Of a stretch of 37,250 nt of DNA, positions 24,607 to 31,975 are shown in pieces. The notes under the pieces were generated by a model, which was not told the origin of the DNA, made no database searches, and saw only the letters and a list, made by a program, of their open reading frames with translations. The translations under genes and the position numbers were made by a program. Each line of letters opens with the position of its first letter. Positions within the stretch are counted from its first letter, which is position 1. Source of the DNA: Pseudomonadota bacterium (GTDB taxonomy: Bacteria; Pseudomonadota; Gammaproteobacteria; Xanthomonadales; Xanthomonadaceae); NCBI GenBank assembly GCA_963205445.1, contig CAUJJG010000094.1:1-37250 (forward strand), read 5' to 3'.

Positions 24607-25858
24607 GGGCGGTCCCCTTTGCTGCAGGTACGGACAGGGTGGCGGCCACGCCGGCGGGGAAGTTTGCCACCACCGCGAGGCTGGCGGCCCCGTCGTAGCG
24701 CAGCCGCAGGCGTTCACGCACGTTGGTCAGGCCAATGCCGGTGCCATCGGTCTTGCCGGTGAAGCCGGCGCCGTTGTCGGCCACGGTGATGGCGATGGTT
24801 TCGCCGTCGCGACGTGCACGGATCCAGACCGTACCGCCGCCGGTGCGTGGCTCCAGCCCATGCTTGATCGCGTTTTCCACCAGGGTTTGCAGCATCATCG
24901 CCGGCAGCGGCGTGCTGCGCAGGGTATCGGCCACGTCCACCTGCACATCCAGCCGATCCCCCATGCGGATCTTCAGAATTTCAAGATAGGCCAGCGCCCG
25001 TTCGAGCTCTTCCCCGAGGCTGGACATGTCGGTGTCGGCACTGGGCAGCGAGCGGCGCAGGTACTGGATCAGATGGCCCAGCATCGCTTCGGCGCGGGGC
25101 GGGTCGCTGCGCGCCAGCAATTGCGCACTGGCCAAGGTGTTGTAGAGGAAGTGGGGCTCGACTTGGGCGTGCAGCAGATGCAGTTTGGCTTCAGTCAGCT
25201 CCTTCTGGGTGGCGGTCAAGGCTGCGCTGGCCTGTTCGGCGCGACGGCGTTCGCCAATGCGGCGGGTGATGGCGCGGACGATGGCTTCGGCATTTTCGTA
25301 ATTGGTGCCGTCATCCACCAGAAACCAGTCGCTCCATGCCGGGCTTTCCGGTTCGCAGATCAGGATGACGCGGCCGCTGTCGCTGGCCGGGGTGACCGTG
25401 GCCAGCAGCTGGTTGTTGTCCGGCGCGAACCACAGCAGCGGGTTCCAGCGACGCAGCAACGGTTCGCCATACGTCCGCGGACGCGCCACCTTGGCCTTGA
25501 TCTGCAGGCTGTCGCGTGCGCTCTGGACCTGGTCGATGCCGGGCAATTCGCGCACGGCGGCGTCCAGCAGGTCAAAGGTCTCACCGGCCTCGAAGGGCAC
25601 CTCGATCTGCCGCTTTTGCCGGTTGGCCAGAGCGTCCCGGTCGATCCTGCCGGCCAGCAGGCGCACGCGGTGCAAGTGCGAGAACGCTCCAGCAAACACC
25701 AGACCCATGGTGGCGAAGGAAAACAGCACGGCCGGCAAATCGAAGTTGCCCAGCAGCGGGAGGCTGGTGTACATCGAAACGATGCAGATGACCGCAAGGC
25801 CCCAGGCTGCGGCGATGCGCAGGACGAAAAAGACTTGTCGGAAAAATGAGCGAATCAT
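24599..25858 (-). CDS. LytS/AlgZ-like sensor histidine kinase
   Basis: This 419-residue kinase has two to three N-terminal membrane helices (about 5-70), a cytoplasmic region of about 120 residues without a domain I can name, a coiled coil (AEQASAALTATQKELTEAKLHLL), the His-kinase (HisKA_7TM/His_kinase) box with phospho-acceptor His236 in HAQVEPHFLYNTLASAQLL, and an ATPase domain with N-box VENAIKHG, DNGAGF and GIGLTNVRERL. It is typical of kinases paired with LytTR regulators. ATG 25858 is chosen over 25888 because a plausible promoter ends just upstream and conserved hydrophobic sequence begins there. No clear ribosome-binding site is visible. Confidence 0.93.
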   Translation of the reverse strand: MIRSFFRQVFFVLRIAAAWGLAVICIVSMYTSLPLLGNFDLPAVLFSFATMGLVFAGAFSHLHRVRLLAGRIDRDALANRQKRQIEVPFEAGETFDLLDAAVRELPGIDQVQSARDSLQIKAKVARPRTYGEPLLRRWNPLLWFAPDNNQLLATVTPASDSGRVILICEPESPAWSDWFLVDDGTNYENAEAIVRAITRRIGERRRAEQASAALTATQKELTEAKLHLLHAQVEPHFLYNTLASAQLLARSDPPRAEAMLGHLIQYLRRSLPSADTDMSSLGEELERALAYLEILKIRMGDRLDVQVDVADTLRSTPLPAMMLQTLVENAIKHGLEPRTGGGTVWIRARRDGETIAITVADNGAGFTGKTDGTGIGLTNVRERLRLRYDGAASLAVVANFPAGVAATLSVPAAKGTAHG

Positions 25859-25886
25859 CGGGAGGCGTGCCAAGGGAGGTGCCGCC

Positions 25887-25914
25887 AAGATAGTGCCGGA
25901 TCTGCGCTCGCCAA
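25887..25914 (-). promoter_or_regulatory. Candidate promoter of the kinase-regulator operon
   Basis: On the minus strand TTGGCG (25914-25909), a 16-base spacer and TATCTT (25892-25887) form a plausible sigma-70 promoter. The start site near 25880 would give a leader of about 22 bases to ATG 25858. Confidence 0.45.
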
Positions 25915-25991
25915 GCGGCTTGCGATGAAGCCTGTGTCACGCATGACGAAACCCCTTGTGGCAGCGCTAGACTGATGGCGCAGGAGTGACC

Positions 25992-27116
25992 ATGGACAGT
26001 GATGCGCCCGGCAAGCTGATGGCCAGCCCGCGCCCGGTCCCGTCTTTGGACGGACAGGACGCGCCGCTTTGGCGTGCGAATCTGACACGGCTCTTGGTGC
26101 GCATCTCGCGGGATGCCCTGCAGGGGGATGCGCTGGAGCCCATTCTGAAAGGCGTCTGTGATTGCCTGGTGGCCGAGCTGCCGGTGCCGATCGCCAGCAT
26201 CATCCTGCTGAACGAGTCTGGCACCCATTTCATTCACGAAGTCTGGGCGGGTGACCTCACCTTGGACTCGGCCCCGATTGCCATTGGCTGGCCAGTGACG
26301 CGTGGCGCAGCCGGGCGCTGCGCCCGGCTTGGTCGTGCGCAGCTGATTCGGGATGTGGAGGCCGACCCCGACTACGAGGCCGGAAACCCGCTGGTACGCA
26401 GCGAATATCTGATTCCCATTCGGCATGGTCAGCGGCTGCACGGGGTGCTGAACATCGAGAGCGAACGCAGCGATTTCTTTGATGCGGAAGCCTGCGCAGT
26501 GTTCGATGCGGTGGCCGATCTGATTGCAGCGGCCATCCATTTCGCCCGCTTGGCCGAGGACTTGCAGCACGCAAACCGGAAACTGAAGCAGCTGTCGATG
26601 ATCGATGGCCTGACCGGGATCGCCAACCGGCGCAGGTTCGATCAATGCCTGCATCAGCAATGGGAGCGTTGCGCACGCAACGGGGAGCCACTGGCCTTGC
26701 TGATGGTGGATGCCGATGCCTTCAAGCCGCTGAATGACGCCTTGGGCCATCTGCACGGCGACGAATGCCTGCGGGAGATCGCGGGGGCATGCAGCCAATA
26801 CGCGACGGAGAAGGAGGATTTGGCCGCACGCTATGGCGGGGAAGAACTGGTGCTGCTGTTGCCCGGTCGAACGTTGGCAGTGGCGACGCGAATTGCCGAG
26901 ACCCTGCGCGCTGCGATCTTCGCCTTGAATTTGCCCCATCCTGCATCGCCCGTGGCGTCGTGTGTCACGGTCAGTGTCGGGGTGGCCGTGCTGTACCCAA
27001 CGCCGACCTGTCAGCCCGAGCAACTGACCGCCGTGGCGGATCGCGCGATGTATGCGGCCAAGACCGGCGGTCGCAACCGCGTGGCGGCGCTTTTGGGAGC
27101 CGCCACGGTTGCCTGA
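25992..27116 (+). CDS. GAF-GGDEF diguanylate cyclase
   Basis: This 374-residue soluble protein combines a GAF sensor domain (about 25-190; IASIILLNESGTHFIHEVW, GRAGRCARLGRAQLIRDVEADPDY-like, SEYLIPIRHGQRLHGVLNIES) with a GGDEF domain (about 200-370; SMIDGLTGIANRRRFD, DADAFKPLNDALGHLHGDECLR). The catalytic loop is GGEEL at residues 282-286 with Leu instead of Phe. The I-site position reads EKED, so the RxxD Arg is absent and product inhibition may be lost. It should make cyclic-di-GMP in response to a cytoplasmic ligand. AGGAG five bases before ATG 25992 sets the start. It is divergent from the LytS-like kinase gene and abuts the DUF3016 stop with no gap. Confidence 0.92.
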   Translation: MDSDAPGKLMASPRPVPSLDGQDAPLWRANLTRLLVRISRDALQGDALEPILKGVCDCLVAELPVPIASIILLNESGTHFIHEVWAGDLTLDSAPIAIGWPVTRGAAGRCARLGRAQLIRDVEADPDYEAGNPLVRSEYLIPIRHGQRLHGVLNIESERSDFFDAEACAVFDAVADLIAAAIHFARLAEDLQHANRKLKQLSMIDGLTGIANRRRFDQCLHQQWERCARNGEPLALLMVDADAFKPLNDALGHLHGDECLREIAGACSQYATEKEDLAARYGGEELVLLLPGRTLAVATRIAETLRAAIFALNLPHPASPVASCVTVSVGVAVLYPTPTCQPEQLTAVADRAMYAAKTGGRNRVAALLGAATVA

Positions 27117-27665
27117 TCAGCGGCCTGCGAAATGGATGTCGCGACGCAGCCAGTCGTCGATCATGCGCTTTTCATAGCGCAGCGGGTCGCTGTTGCTCAG
27201 CGGCGAGGCATTCATCAGGAAGGCGTGATCGGTCAGTTTGCGTTCGCCTTCGGCAATGAGATTGCCGTTGGCATCCAGCTCCCGGAAGCGCAGCGTCATG
27301 CGCGGCGGGTAGATGTCGCGGATCATTCGTACGTTCTGGCGTTCAATGCCCAGCCATGGCTCGTACTGGCCGGCCCGCTTGATGTCGACGATGGTGAGCG
27401 CAAGCGTGTTGCCGGCGGGCAGCTGCAGGGACGCCTTGGTACGCAGATACTCGGCCAGGTCCTGCAGCCAGCGGCCCTCGCTGGCGACAAAGCGGTTGCC
27501 GCTGGAGGTGATCTCGGAAAAGGTGGCGGGGTCATGCCAGGAGACGCTCACCGGCCCGTCGGCGGGCAGGGCACGCGGTGCGTCCGCGGCCAACATGCCG
27601 GTGCTGCCGGTGGCGCAGCCCGCCAGCGCAAGCGTCAGTACCAATGCAGAAAGCCTGATGTGCAT
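27117..27665 (-). CDS. DUF3016 lipoprotein
   Basis: This 182-residue predicted lipoprotein has a signal MHIRLSALVLTLALAGC with a clear lipobox (LAGC). The mature part contains VSVSWHDPATFSEI near the start, LQLPAGNTLALTIVDIKRAG, and RMTLRFRELDANGNLIAEGERKLTDHAFL, matching DUF3016 proteins common in Xanthomonads. Function is unknown; the beta-rich body suggests a periplasmic binding or envelope role. The start ATG 27665 is preferred over 27671 and 27710 because GGAG lies seven bases upstream. Its stop is directly next to that of the GAF-GGDEF gene on the other strand. Confidence 0.82.
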   Translation of the reverse strand: MHIRLSALVLTLALAGCATGSTGMLAADAPRALPADGPVSVSWHDPATFSEITSSGNRFVASEGRWLQDLAEYLRTKASLQLPAGNTLALTIVDIKRAGQYEPWLGIERQNVRMIRDIYPPRMTLRFRELDANGNLIAEGERKLTDHAFLMNASPLSNSDPLRYEKRMIDDWLRRDIHFAGR

Positions 27666-27737
27666 GGGCATACTCCGTTCGGGGGTGTCCAGCAGTGTGC
27701 CGCGGTGCACCCGCCCTGTGTGAGTGTTTGCCGGGGC

Positions 27738-28016
27738 TCAGTCAGCGGGCGTTTCGGTTTCGCCTGCGCTGTCGAGGAACCAGGCTTCCACGGTGCCCTT
27801 GATCTTCAGCGTCATCGGCATGCCGCGACGGTCGAGCGCACGCCCGGCCTGCACCCGCACCCAGCCTTCGCTGATGCAGTATTCCTCGACATTGGTGCGC
27901 TCGGCGCCGTTGAAGCGGATACCGATGCCGCGTTCCAGCAGCTCGGGCTGGTGGTACTTGCTGCGCGGATCGTTGGACAAGCGGTCGGGGGGCGTGTCTT
28001 GTGCGGGGGTGGTCAT
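27738..28016 (-). CDS. DUF3297 family protein
   Basis: This 92-residue cytoplasmic protein shows the DUF3297 pattern: DRLSNDPRSKYHQPELLERGIGIRFNGAERTNVEEYCISEGWVRVQAG, then LKIKGTVEAWF. Function is unknown. ATG 28016 and 28022 are both possible; neither has a strong Shine-Dalgarno. It lies between the DUF3016 lipoprotein gene and the small membrane gene, same strand, with 49- and 72-base gaps. Confidence 0.82.
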   Translation of the reverse strand: MTTPAQDTPPDRLSNDPRSKYHQPELLERGIGIRFNGAERTNVEEYCISEGWVRVQAGRALDRRGMPMTLKIKGTVEAWFLDSAGETETPAD

Positions 28017-28065
28017 GGGCATGCTGCCGGTGTTGCGGGCCGACAGCATACCCGCATCCCGTCGA

Positions 28066-28392
28066 TCACCCCAGCTTGCGCGCGGCCGCAAACGAGGCCA
28101 GGTTGCCGAAACCGAGCGCCCCCACCAGCACCGCGATCACGCCGGGGGTGATGTCCTGCCAGCCGGCCGCCTCGACGATGCCAAAGCCCAATGCCAGCGC
28201 GACGAGGGTGATGCCCCAGCGCAGTGAGGACAGGCGGCGGGTGGCTTCGTCGCCCTCCAGGATGCTGCGCACCAGGGCCGGATCCCCATTGCTGGCCACC
28301 AGCTGCTTGCGCACGCGGGCATCGACCACGGCCTTGATCGAATAGGCAACGCTGAAAAACAGGGCAATCGGGATCAGCAGGTCAAAGTTCAT
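28066..28392 (-). CDS. Small membrane protein divergent from ECF sigma gene
   Basis: This 108-residue protein has an N-terminal membrane helix (FDLLIPIALFFSVAYSIKAVV), a charged cytoplasmic stretch containing RVRKQLVASNGDPALVRSILEGDEATRR, and two more helices (WGITLVALALGFGIVEAAG, TPGVIAVLVGALGFGNLASFAA). It resembles DUF6249-type small membrane proteins, but I am not certain. ATG 28392 is supported by AGGAG eight bases upstream. A candidate ECF-type promoter (TTGCAACC-N14-CGTCTC) lies 50 bases upstream, mirrored by one for the sigma gene, so it is probably a target of that sigma factor. Confidence 0.8.
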   Translation of the reverse strand: MNFDLLIPIALFFSVAYSIKAVVDARVRKQLVASNGDPALVRSILEGDEATRRLSSLRWGITLVALALGFGIVEAAGWQDITPGVIAVLVGALGFGNLASFAAARKLG

Positions 28393-28441
28393 GGGTGTGC
28401 TCCTGTGGATGGGACGGCCACGCTGGCCGTACGGACAAAGA

Positions 28442-28469
28442 GAGACGGGCAGGCAGCGGGCGGTTGCAA
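28442..28469 (-). promoter_or_regulatory. Candidate ECF-type promoter for small membrane gene
   Basis: On the minus strand, TTGCAACC (28469-28462), 14 bases, then CGTCTC (28447-28442). The AAC and CGT blocks with this spacing follow the usual ECF-sigma promoter plan (AAC-N15/16-CGT). Predicted start near 28436 leaves a leader of about 43 bases. Confidence 0.6.
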
Positions 28470-28494
28470 GTGAGGGCGAAAAAATGTTGCAACC
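28462..28494. repeat. Inverted repeat GGTTGCAA / TTGCAACC
   Basis: Perfect 8-bp arms separated by 17 bases. Each arm is the proposed -35 block of one of the two divergent promoters. Confidence 0.85.
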
Positions 28495-28514
28495 AGGCGC
28501 GTGCTGGGCGTATC
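28487..28514 (+). promoter_or_regulatory. Candidate ECF-type autoregulatory promoter
   Basis: TTGCAACC (28487-28494), 14 bases, then CGTATC (28509-28514). It precedes the ECF sigma ATG at 28524 by only nine bases, so the mRNA would start within a few bases of the start codon. The same pattern lies on the opposite strand. Confidence 0.6.
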
Positions 28515-28523
28515 CCATGTGCA

Positions 28524-29090
28524 ATGGATGCCGATCGCGCTCTTGTCGAAGCCGTGCTTGCGAACCGCCCTGGTGCGTTCGAGCAGCTGGTGCGCGACTA
28601 TCAGGGCCTGTGCTGGCACGTGATTCAGCGCATGGTGCGGCACCCGGAAGACACCCGCGAGCTGTGTCAGGACGCGTTCCTGCGCGTGCACCGCTATCTG
28701 CACCAGTACCGATTCGACAGCCCGCTGAAGTCGTGGATCGGGCAGGTGGCCTATTCGGTGGCGTGCCGGCATCTGGAGCGCAAGCGGATTCCGCTGGCGG
28801 AGCCGGCCGGCGATGAGGACGGACTGTCCCTGCTCGACAACATCGGGGATGGCTTTGATCTGGTCGCCAACCACGCCGATGCCGAAGCCGAACGCGAGCT
28901 GCATGCCGCCATCGAGCGGCTGCCGCCGCTGCAGCGCACGTTGCTGACCCTGTATCACCTGGAAGAGCTGCCCATAGGCGAGATCGCCACTATCACCGGG
29001 TTGGCCGAAGGCACCATCAAGAGCCATCTGTTCCGGAGCCGGAACAGGCTGCGCGCGCTGCTGGCGCCACGTTTTGGAGTTGCCGCATGA
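28524..29090 (+). CDS. ECF-type RNA polymerase sigma factor
   Basis: This 188-residue sigma-70 family protein has region 2 (VEAVLANRPGAFEQLVRDYQGLCW, then DTRELCQDAFLRVHRYLHQYRF and FDSPLKSWIGQVAYSVACRHLERKR, containing promoter melting and -10 recognition) and region 4 (ELHAAIERLPPLQRTLLTLYHLEELPIGEIATITGLAEGTIKSHLFRSRNRL), which recognises the -35. The linker between them is short, as in ECF sigmas. No Shine-Dalgarno precedes ATG 28524, which fits a nearly leaderless message from the promoter at 28487-28514. The stop overlaps the next gene (ATGA). Confidence 0.93.
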   Translation: MDADRALVEAVLANRPGAFEQLVRDYQGLCWHVIQRMVRHPEDTRELCQDAFLRVHRYLHQYRFDSPLKSWIGQVAYSVACRHLERKRIPLAEPAGDEDGLSLLDNIGDGFDLVANHADAEAERELHAAIERLPPLQRTLLTLYHLEELPIGEIATITGLAEGTIKSHLFRSRNRLRALLAPRFGVAA

Positions 29091-29512
29091 AGACTGCCGA
29101 TCGCGAACTGCCCATTGACGAAGCCCGCTGGCAGGCACAGGAGCGGGCACGCCTCGGGGATGCGGGTGCGGACGACGGGGATCTGCGCATTGCCCGCGCG
29201 TTGCGCCAAGCCCCCGACGTGGCGCTTCCGATGGATTTCGCACGCCAGGTGGCTGCGTTGGCGCGGCAGCAGGCGGCAGTCACCATGGCGCTGGAGCAGC
29301 GTCTGCTGCAGGTGCTTTTGGTTGTTTTGGCGGTCTCGACGCTGGTGGCGTTGGTGTGGTTTGGACGTACTTGGTTGGCGGGATTGGCCGCACTGCTGCC
29401 CGGCGGGGAGGCCGCTGCGGGTTGGTGTCTGGTGGCGATGCTGTGCGGGCTGCTCAACTGGGGGGTGGGCCAGCTGCGTGGTGTGGCTGCGGGCAGTTGG
29501 CGCGCGACTTGA
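29087..29512 (+). CDS. Membrane protein coupled to sigma factor, possible anti-sigma
   Basis: This 141-residue protein has a charged cytoplasmic N-terminus (about 1-70; ARWQAQERARL..., ARALRQAPDVALPMDFARQVAALARQQ), a membrane helix (about 75-97), and a second one (about 110-132). It overlaps the sigma gene by four bases, so the two are made together. Position and topology suggest an anti-sigma factor or signal-sensing partner. It lacks the HxxxCxxC zinc motif of ZAS-type anti-sigmas, so the mechanism would differ. I do not recognise a family. Confidence 0.75.
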   Translation: MKTADRELPIDEARWQAQERARLGDAGADDGDLRIARALRQAPDVALPMDFARQVAALARQQAAVTMALEQRLLQVLLVVLAVSTLVALVWFGRTWLAGLAALLPGGEAAAGWCLVAMLCGLLNWGVGQLRGVAAGSWRAT

Positions 29513-29547
29513 TCGCCTGCGGGGAGGCGCATCGTTACACTTTGCCG

Positions 29548-30588
29548 ATGAGCTCCTCCTCGCGCGACAACGCCCTCGAAGCCCTCCTGCACCCCTTCGC
29601 CCAAGGTCAGCTGCACTGGCCGGCGCAGGCCCTGTTCCTTCGTGCCAGAGCAGGGGGCGGGCTCACCGGCCGTTCTTTCGTTGCCACGCAGGCATTCCGG
29701 CCCGAGGCGGCGGGGCTGCAGCAGCGGGGCATCGCATTGCTGGAGGAAGATGCGCTGCCGGACGCGCAGTTCCCGCTGGTCTTGGTATTGCCGCCGCGCC
29801 AGCGCGAGGAAGCTCGCGCATTGCTGGCGCGTGCCTGCGCCGCCGTTGCGCCGGGCGGGGTGGTGGTGGCATCGGTCAGCAATGATGAAGGCGCAAAATC
29901 GCGGGAGGCTGAGTTGCGTCAGCTCGCAGGCAGCGTGTCAACGCTCAGCAAGCACCACTGTCGCGTGTTCTGGACGCTGCCCGATGCAGTGATGGATGCC
30001 GGCCTGCTGGCTCGCTGGCAGCAGCTGGATGCGCCACGCCGGATCGCCTGCGATGGGGTGCCGGGAGGGGGGTTCCATACCCGCCCTGGCGTATTCGCAT
30101 GGGACCGTGTCGATGCCGCATCCCGCATGCTGGCGGCGGTATTGCCCGCCGGCCTGTGCGGCAAGGTGGCCGATTTCGGTGCCGGCTGGGGCTATCTGTC
30201 ACTACAGGTGCTGGCGCGCTGCCCGCAGGTGGTGTCGTTGGATCTTTACGAAGCCGACGGCCGTGCGCTGGCCTTGGCAAGGCAGAACCTTGCCGGTGCG
30301 CGCGTGCCGGTGGGCTTCCATTGGCACGATGTCGAGCGCGGCGTGGACGCGCGCTTCGACGCCATCGTCTGCAACCCGCCGTTTCATGCGTTGGGCCGCG
30401 GCGAGCGCCCGGATATCGGTCGCGCTTTCATCATGGCGGCGGCAGCGGCGCTCAAGCCCCGCGGCAGCCTGTGGCTGGTGGCCAACCGCCACCTGCCTTA
30501 CGAGGATGCATTGGGCGCGGGTTTTGCACAGGTGCGGATCGCGGCGCAAGACGGAGGTTTCAAGATCGTGCATGCGGTGAAGGCATGA
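29548..30588 (+). CDS. rsmC: 16S rRNA m2G1207 methyltransferase RsmC-like
   Basis: This 346-residue protein fits RsmC, which methylates guanine N2 in 16S rRNA (G1207 in E. coli). It has the expected duplicated design: a non-catalytic N-terminal methyltransferase-like half and a C-terminal catalytic half with the S-adenosylmethionine site (GKVADFGAGWGYLSLQVL), an acidic LDLYEAD and the base-binding NPPFH beginning at Asn276. HTRPGVFAWDRVDAASRML is typical of RsmC. The track starts at 29356; ATG 29548 is chosen because that is where the homologous sequence begins after the previous gene's stop. It overlaps the RsuA start by four bases. Confidence 0.93.
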   Translation: MSSSSRDNALEALLHPFAQGQLHWPAQALFLRARAGGGLTGRSFVATQAFRPEAAGLQQRGIALLEEDALPDAQFPLVLVLPPRQREEARALLARACAAVAPGGVVVASVSNDEGAKSREAELRQLAGSVSTLSKHHCRVFWTLPDAVMDAGLLARWQQLDAPRRIACDGVPGGGFHTRPGVFAWDRVDAASRMLAAVLPAGLCGKVADFGAGWGYLSLQVLARCPQVVSLDLYEADGRALALARQNLAGARVPVGFHWHDVERGVDARFDAIVCNPPFHALGRGERPDIGRAFIMAAAAALKPRGSLWLVANRHLPYEDALGAGFAQVRIAAQDGGFKIVHAVKA

Positions 30589-31292
30589 AGCTGGTCAAGC
30601 ACATCGCCAATCTTGGCTACGGCAGCCGCAAGGACGTGCAGTGGCTGTTCCGCGAAGGTCGCATCACCGATGCCGACGGTGAAGTGCTGTATGCCGATGA
30701 CAACGTCGACCCTGCAACGGTCCGCATCGATGGCGCCCCGCTGGATCCGCCGCCGGGCATGCTGCTGATGCTGCACAAGCCCGTCGGCTACACCTGCTCG
30801 ACCAAGGACCAGGGCCGGCTGGTGTACGACTTGCTCCCCGCCCGCTACCGTCTGCGCAGCCCGGCGCTGTCCACCGTCGGCCGGCTCGACCGCGACACCT
30901 CCGGCCTGCTGCTGCTGACCGACGACGGCCAGTTGCTGCACCGGATCATTGCGCCGAAGTCGAAGCTGCCCAAGGTTTATCTGGCGCAGCTGGCACAAGA
31001 CCTGCGCGGCGACGAGGTGGCGTTGTTCGCAAGCGGCACCCTGTTGCTGGAAAGCGAACAGACCCCGTTGCTGCCGGCGGAGCTGGAGGTGCTGGGCCCG
31101 CGCGAGGCCCGCCTGACCCTGCACGAGGGCCGCTACCATCAGGTGCGGCGGATGTTTGCGGCAGTGGGCAATCACGTCGTCACATTGCATCGTGAGCGCA
31201 TCGGTGGGCTGGGTTTGGGGTCTCTTGAAGCCGGGCAGTGGCGTCCGTTGGGTGAGGAGGCGCGCAACACGTTGTTCTCGGTGTCGGAGTGA
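30585..31292 (+). CDS. rsuA: 16S rRNA pseudouridine synthase RsuA-like
   Basis: This 235-residue enzyme isomerises a uridine of 16S rRNA (U516 in E. coli) to pseudouridine. An S4 RNA-binding domain comes first (MKLVKHIANLGYGSRKDVQWLFREGRI), then the synthase domain with catalytic Asp102 in GRLDRDTSGLLLLT, the KVYLAQL segment, and LHEGRYHQVRRMFAAVGNHVVTLHRERIGGL. Asp102 sits at the same number as in E. coli RsuA. ATG 30585 overlaps the RsmC stop, so the two 16S rRNA modification genes form a coupled pair. The track's longer ORF from 30099 is a frame extension inside rsmC. Confidence 0.95.
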   Translation: MKLVKHIANLGYGSRKDVQWLFREGRITDADGEVLYADDNVDPATVRIDGAPLDPPPGMLLMLHKPVGYTCSTKDQGRLVYDLLPARYRLRSPALSTVGRLDRDTSGLLLLTDDGQLLHRIIAPKSKLPKVYLAQLAQDLRGDEVALFASGTLLLESEQTPLLPAELEVLGPREARLTLHEGRYHQVRRMFAAVGNHVVTLHRERIGGLGLGSLEAGQWRPLGEEARNTLFSVSE

Positions 31293-31297
31293 CGGTG

Positions 31298-31975
31298 ATG
31301 CCGATGCCGTTTCGCCCGGCGGCAGTGCTGTTTGACATGGACGGGCTGATGCTCGACAGCGAGCGCGCCTTCACCGACTGCCTGGCGCAGGCGGCGCGTG
31401 CGCGAGGTTTCAATCTGCCGATGTCGCTGTGGCTGGCAATGGTGGGTGGCAGCGATGCGCATTCGCGGGCCTTGCTGGAGGCGCAGATCGGCCAGACCGC
31501 CAGCGATGCCGTGCAGGAGGATGCGCGGGCGCGCTATGACGTGCTGGTGGAGGTCGGCATCAATCACCGCCCCGGCGTGCTGCCGCTGCTGGAATGGCTG
31601 GACGCGCGCGGCATCCCGCGCGCGGTGGCCACGTCCACCCGCAACCCGCTGGCGCTGCACAAGCTGCGCGCGGCCGGTCTGCTGCCGTATTTCGATGCGG
31701 TCTGTACCAGCAGCGACGTCGCCCATCCCAAGCCGGCCCCGGATGTCTATCTGCTGGCGGCGCAGCGGTTGGGCGTGGCACCGGCGCAGTGTCTGGTGCT
31801 GGAGGATTCGCCGGTCGGGGTGCGCGCGGCGCTGGCCGCGGGGATGACGCCGATCCAGATCCCCGATCTGATCGCGCCGGACGCGGCGACGCGCGCGCTG
31901 GGGCACCGCATCCTTGCTTCGCTGGGCGAGACGCAGCGGTTCTTGGAGGCCAGCTTTACCGCCAGTGCATCGTAG
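31298..31975 (+). CDS. HAD-superfamily phosphatase/phosphatase-like hydrolase
   Basis: This 225-residue protein matches the beta-phosphoglucomutase-like/HAD-IA hydrolases. Motif I is FDMDGLMLDSE with nucleophile Asp13 and Asp15, motif II is the Thr/Ser of AVATSTRNP, motif III is Lys in HPKPAPDVYLLAAQRLGV, and motif IV is LVLEDSPVGVRAALAAGM. The cap region between residues 20 and 90 fits the small alpha-helical cap. Substrate is not readable; sugar phosphates are usual. GTG 31289 overlaps the rsuA stop, but ATG 31298 has GGAG eight bases upstream and is preferred. It follows rsuA by five bases and is likely in the same operon. Confidence 0.9.
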   Translation: MPMPFRPAAVLFDMDGLMLDSERAFTDCLAQAARARGFNLPMSLWLAMVGGSDAHSRALLEAQIGQTASDAVQEDARARYDVLVEVGINHRPGVLPLLEWLDARGIPRAVATSTRNPLALHKLRAAGLLPYFDAVCTSSDVAHPKPAPDVYLLAAQRLGVAPAQCLVLEDSPVGVRAALAAGMTPIQIPDLIAPDAATRALGHRILASLGETQRFLEASFTASAS

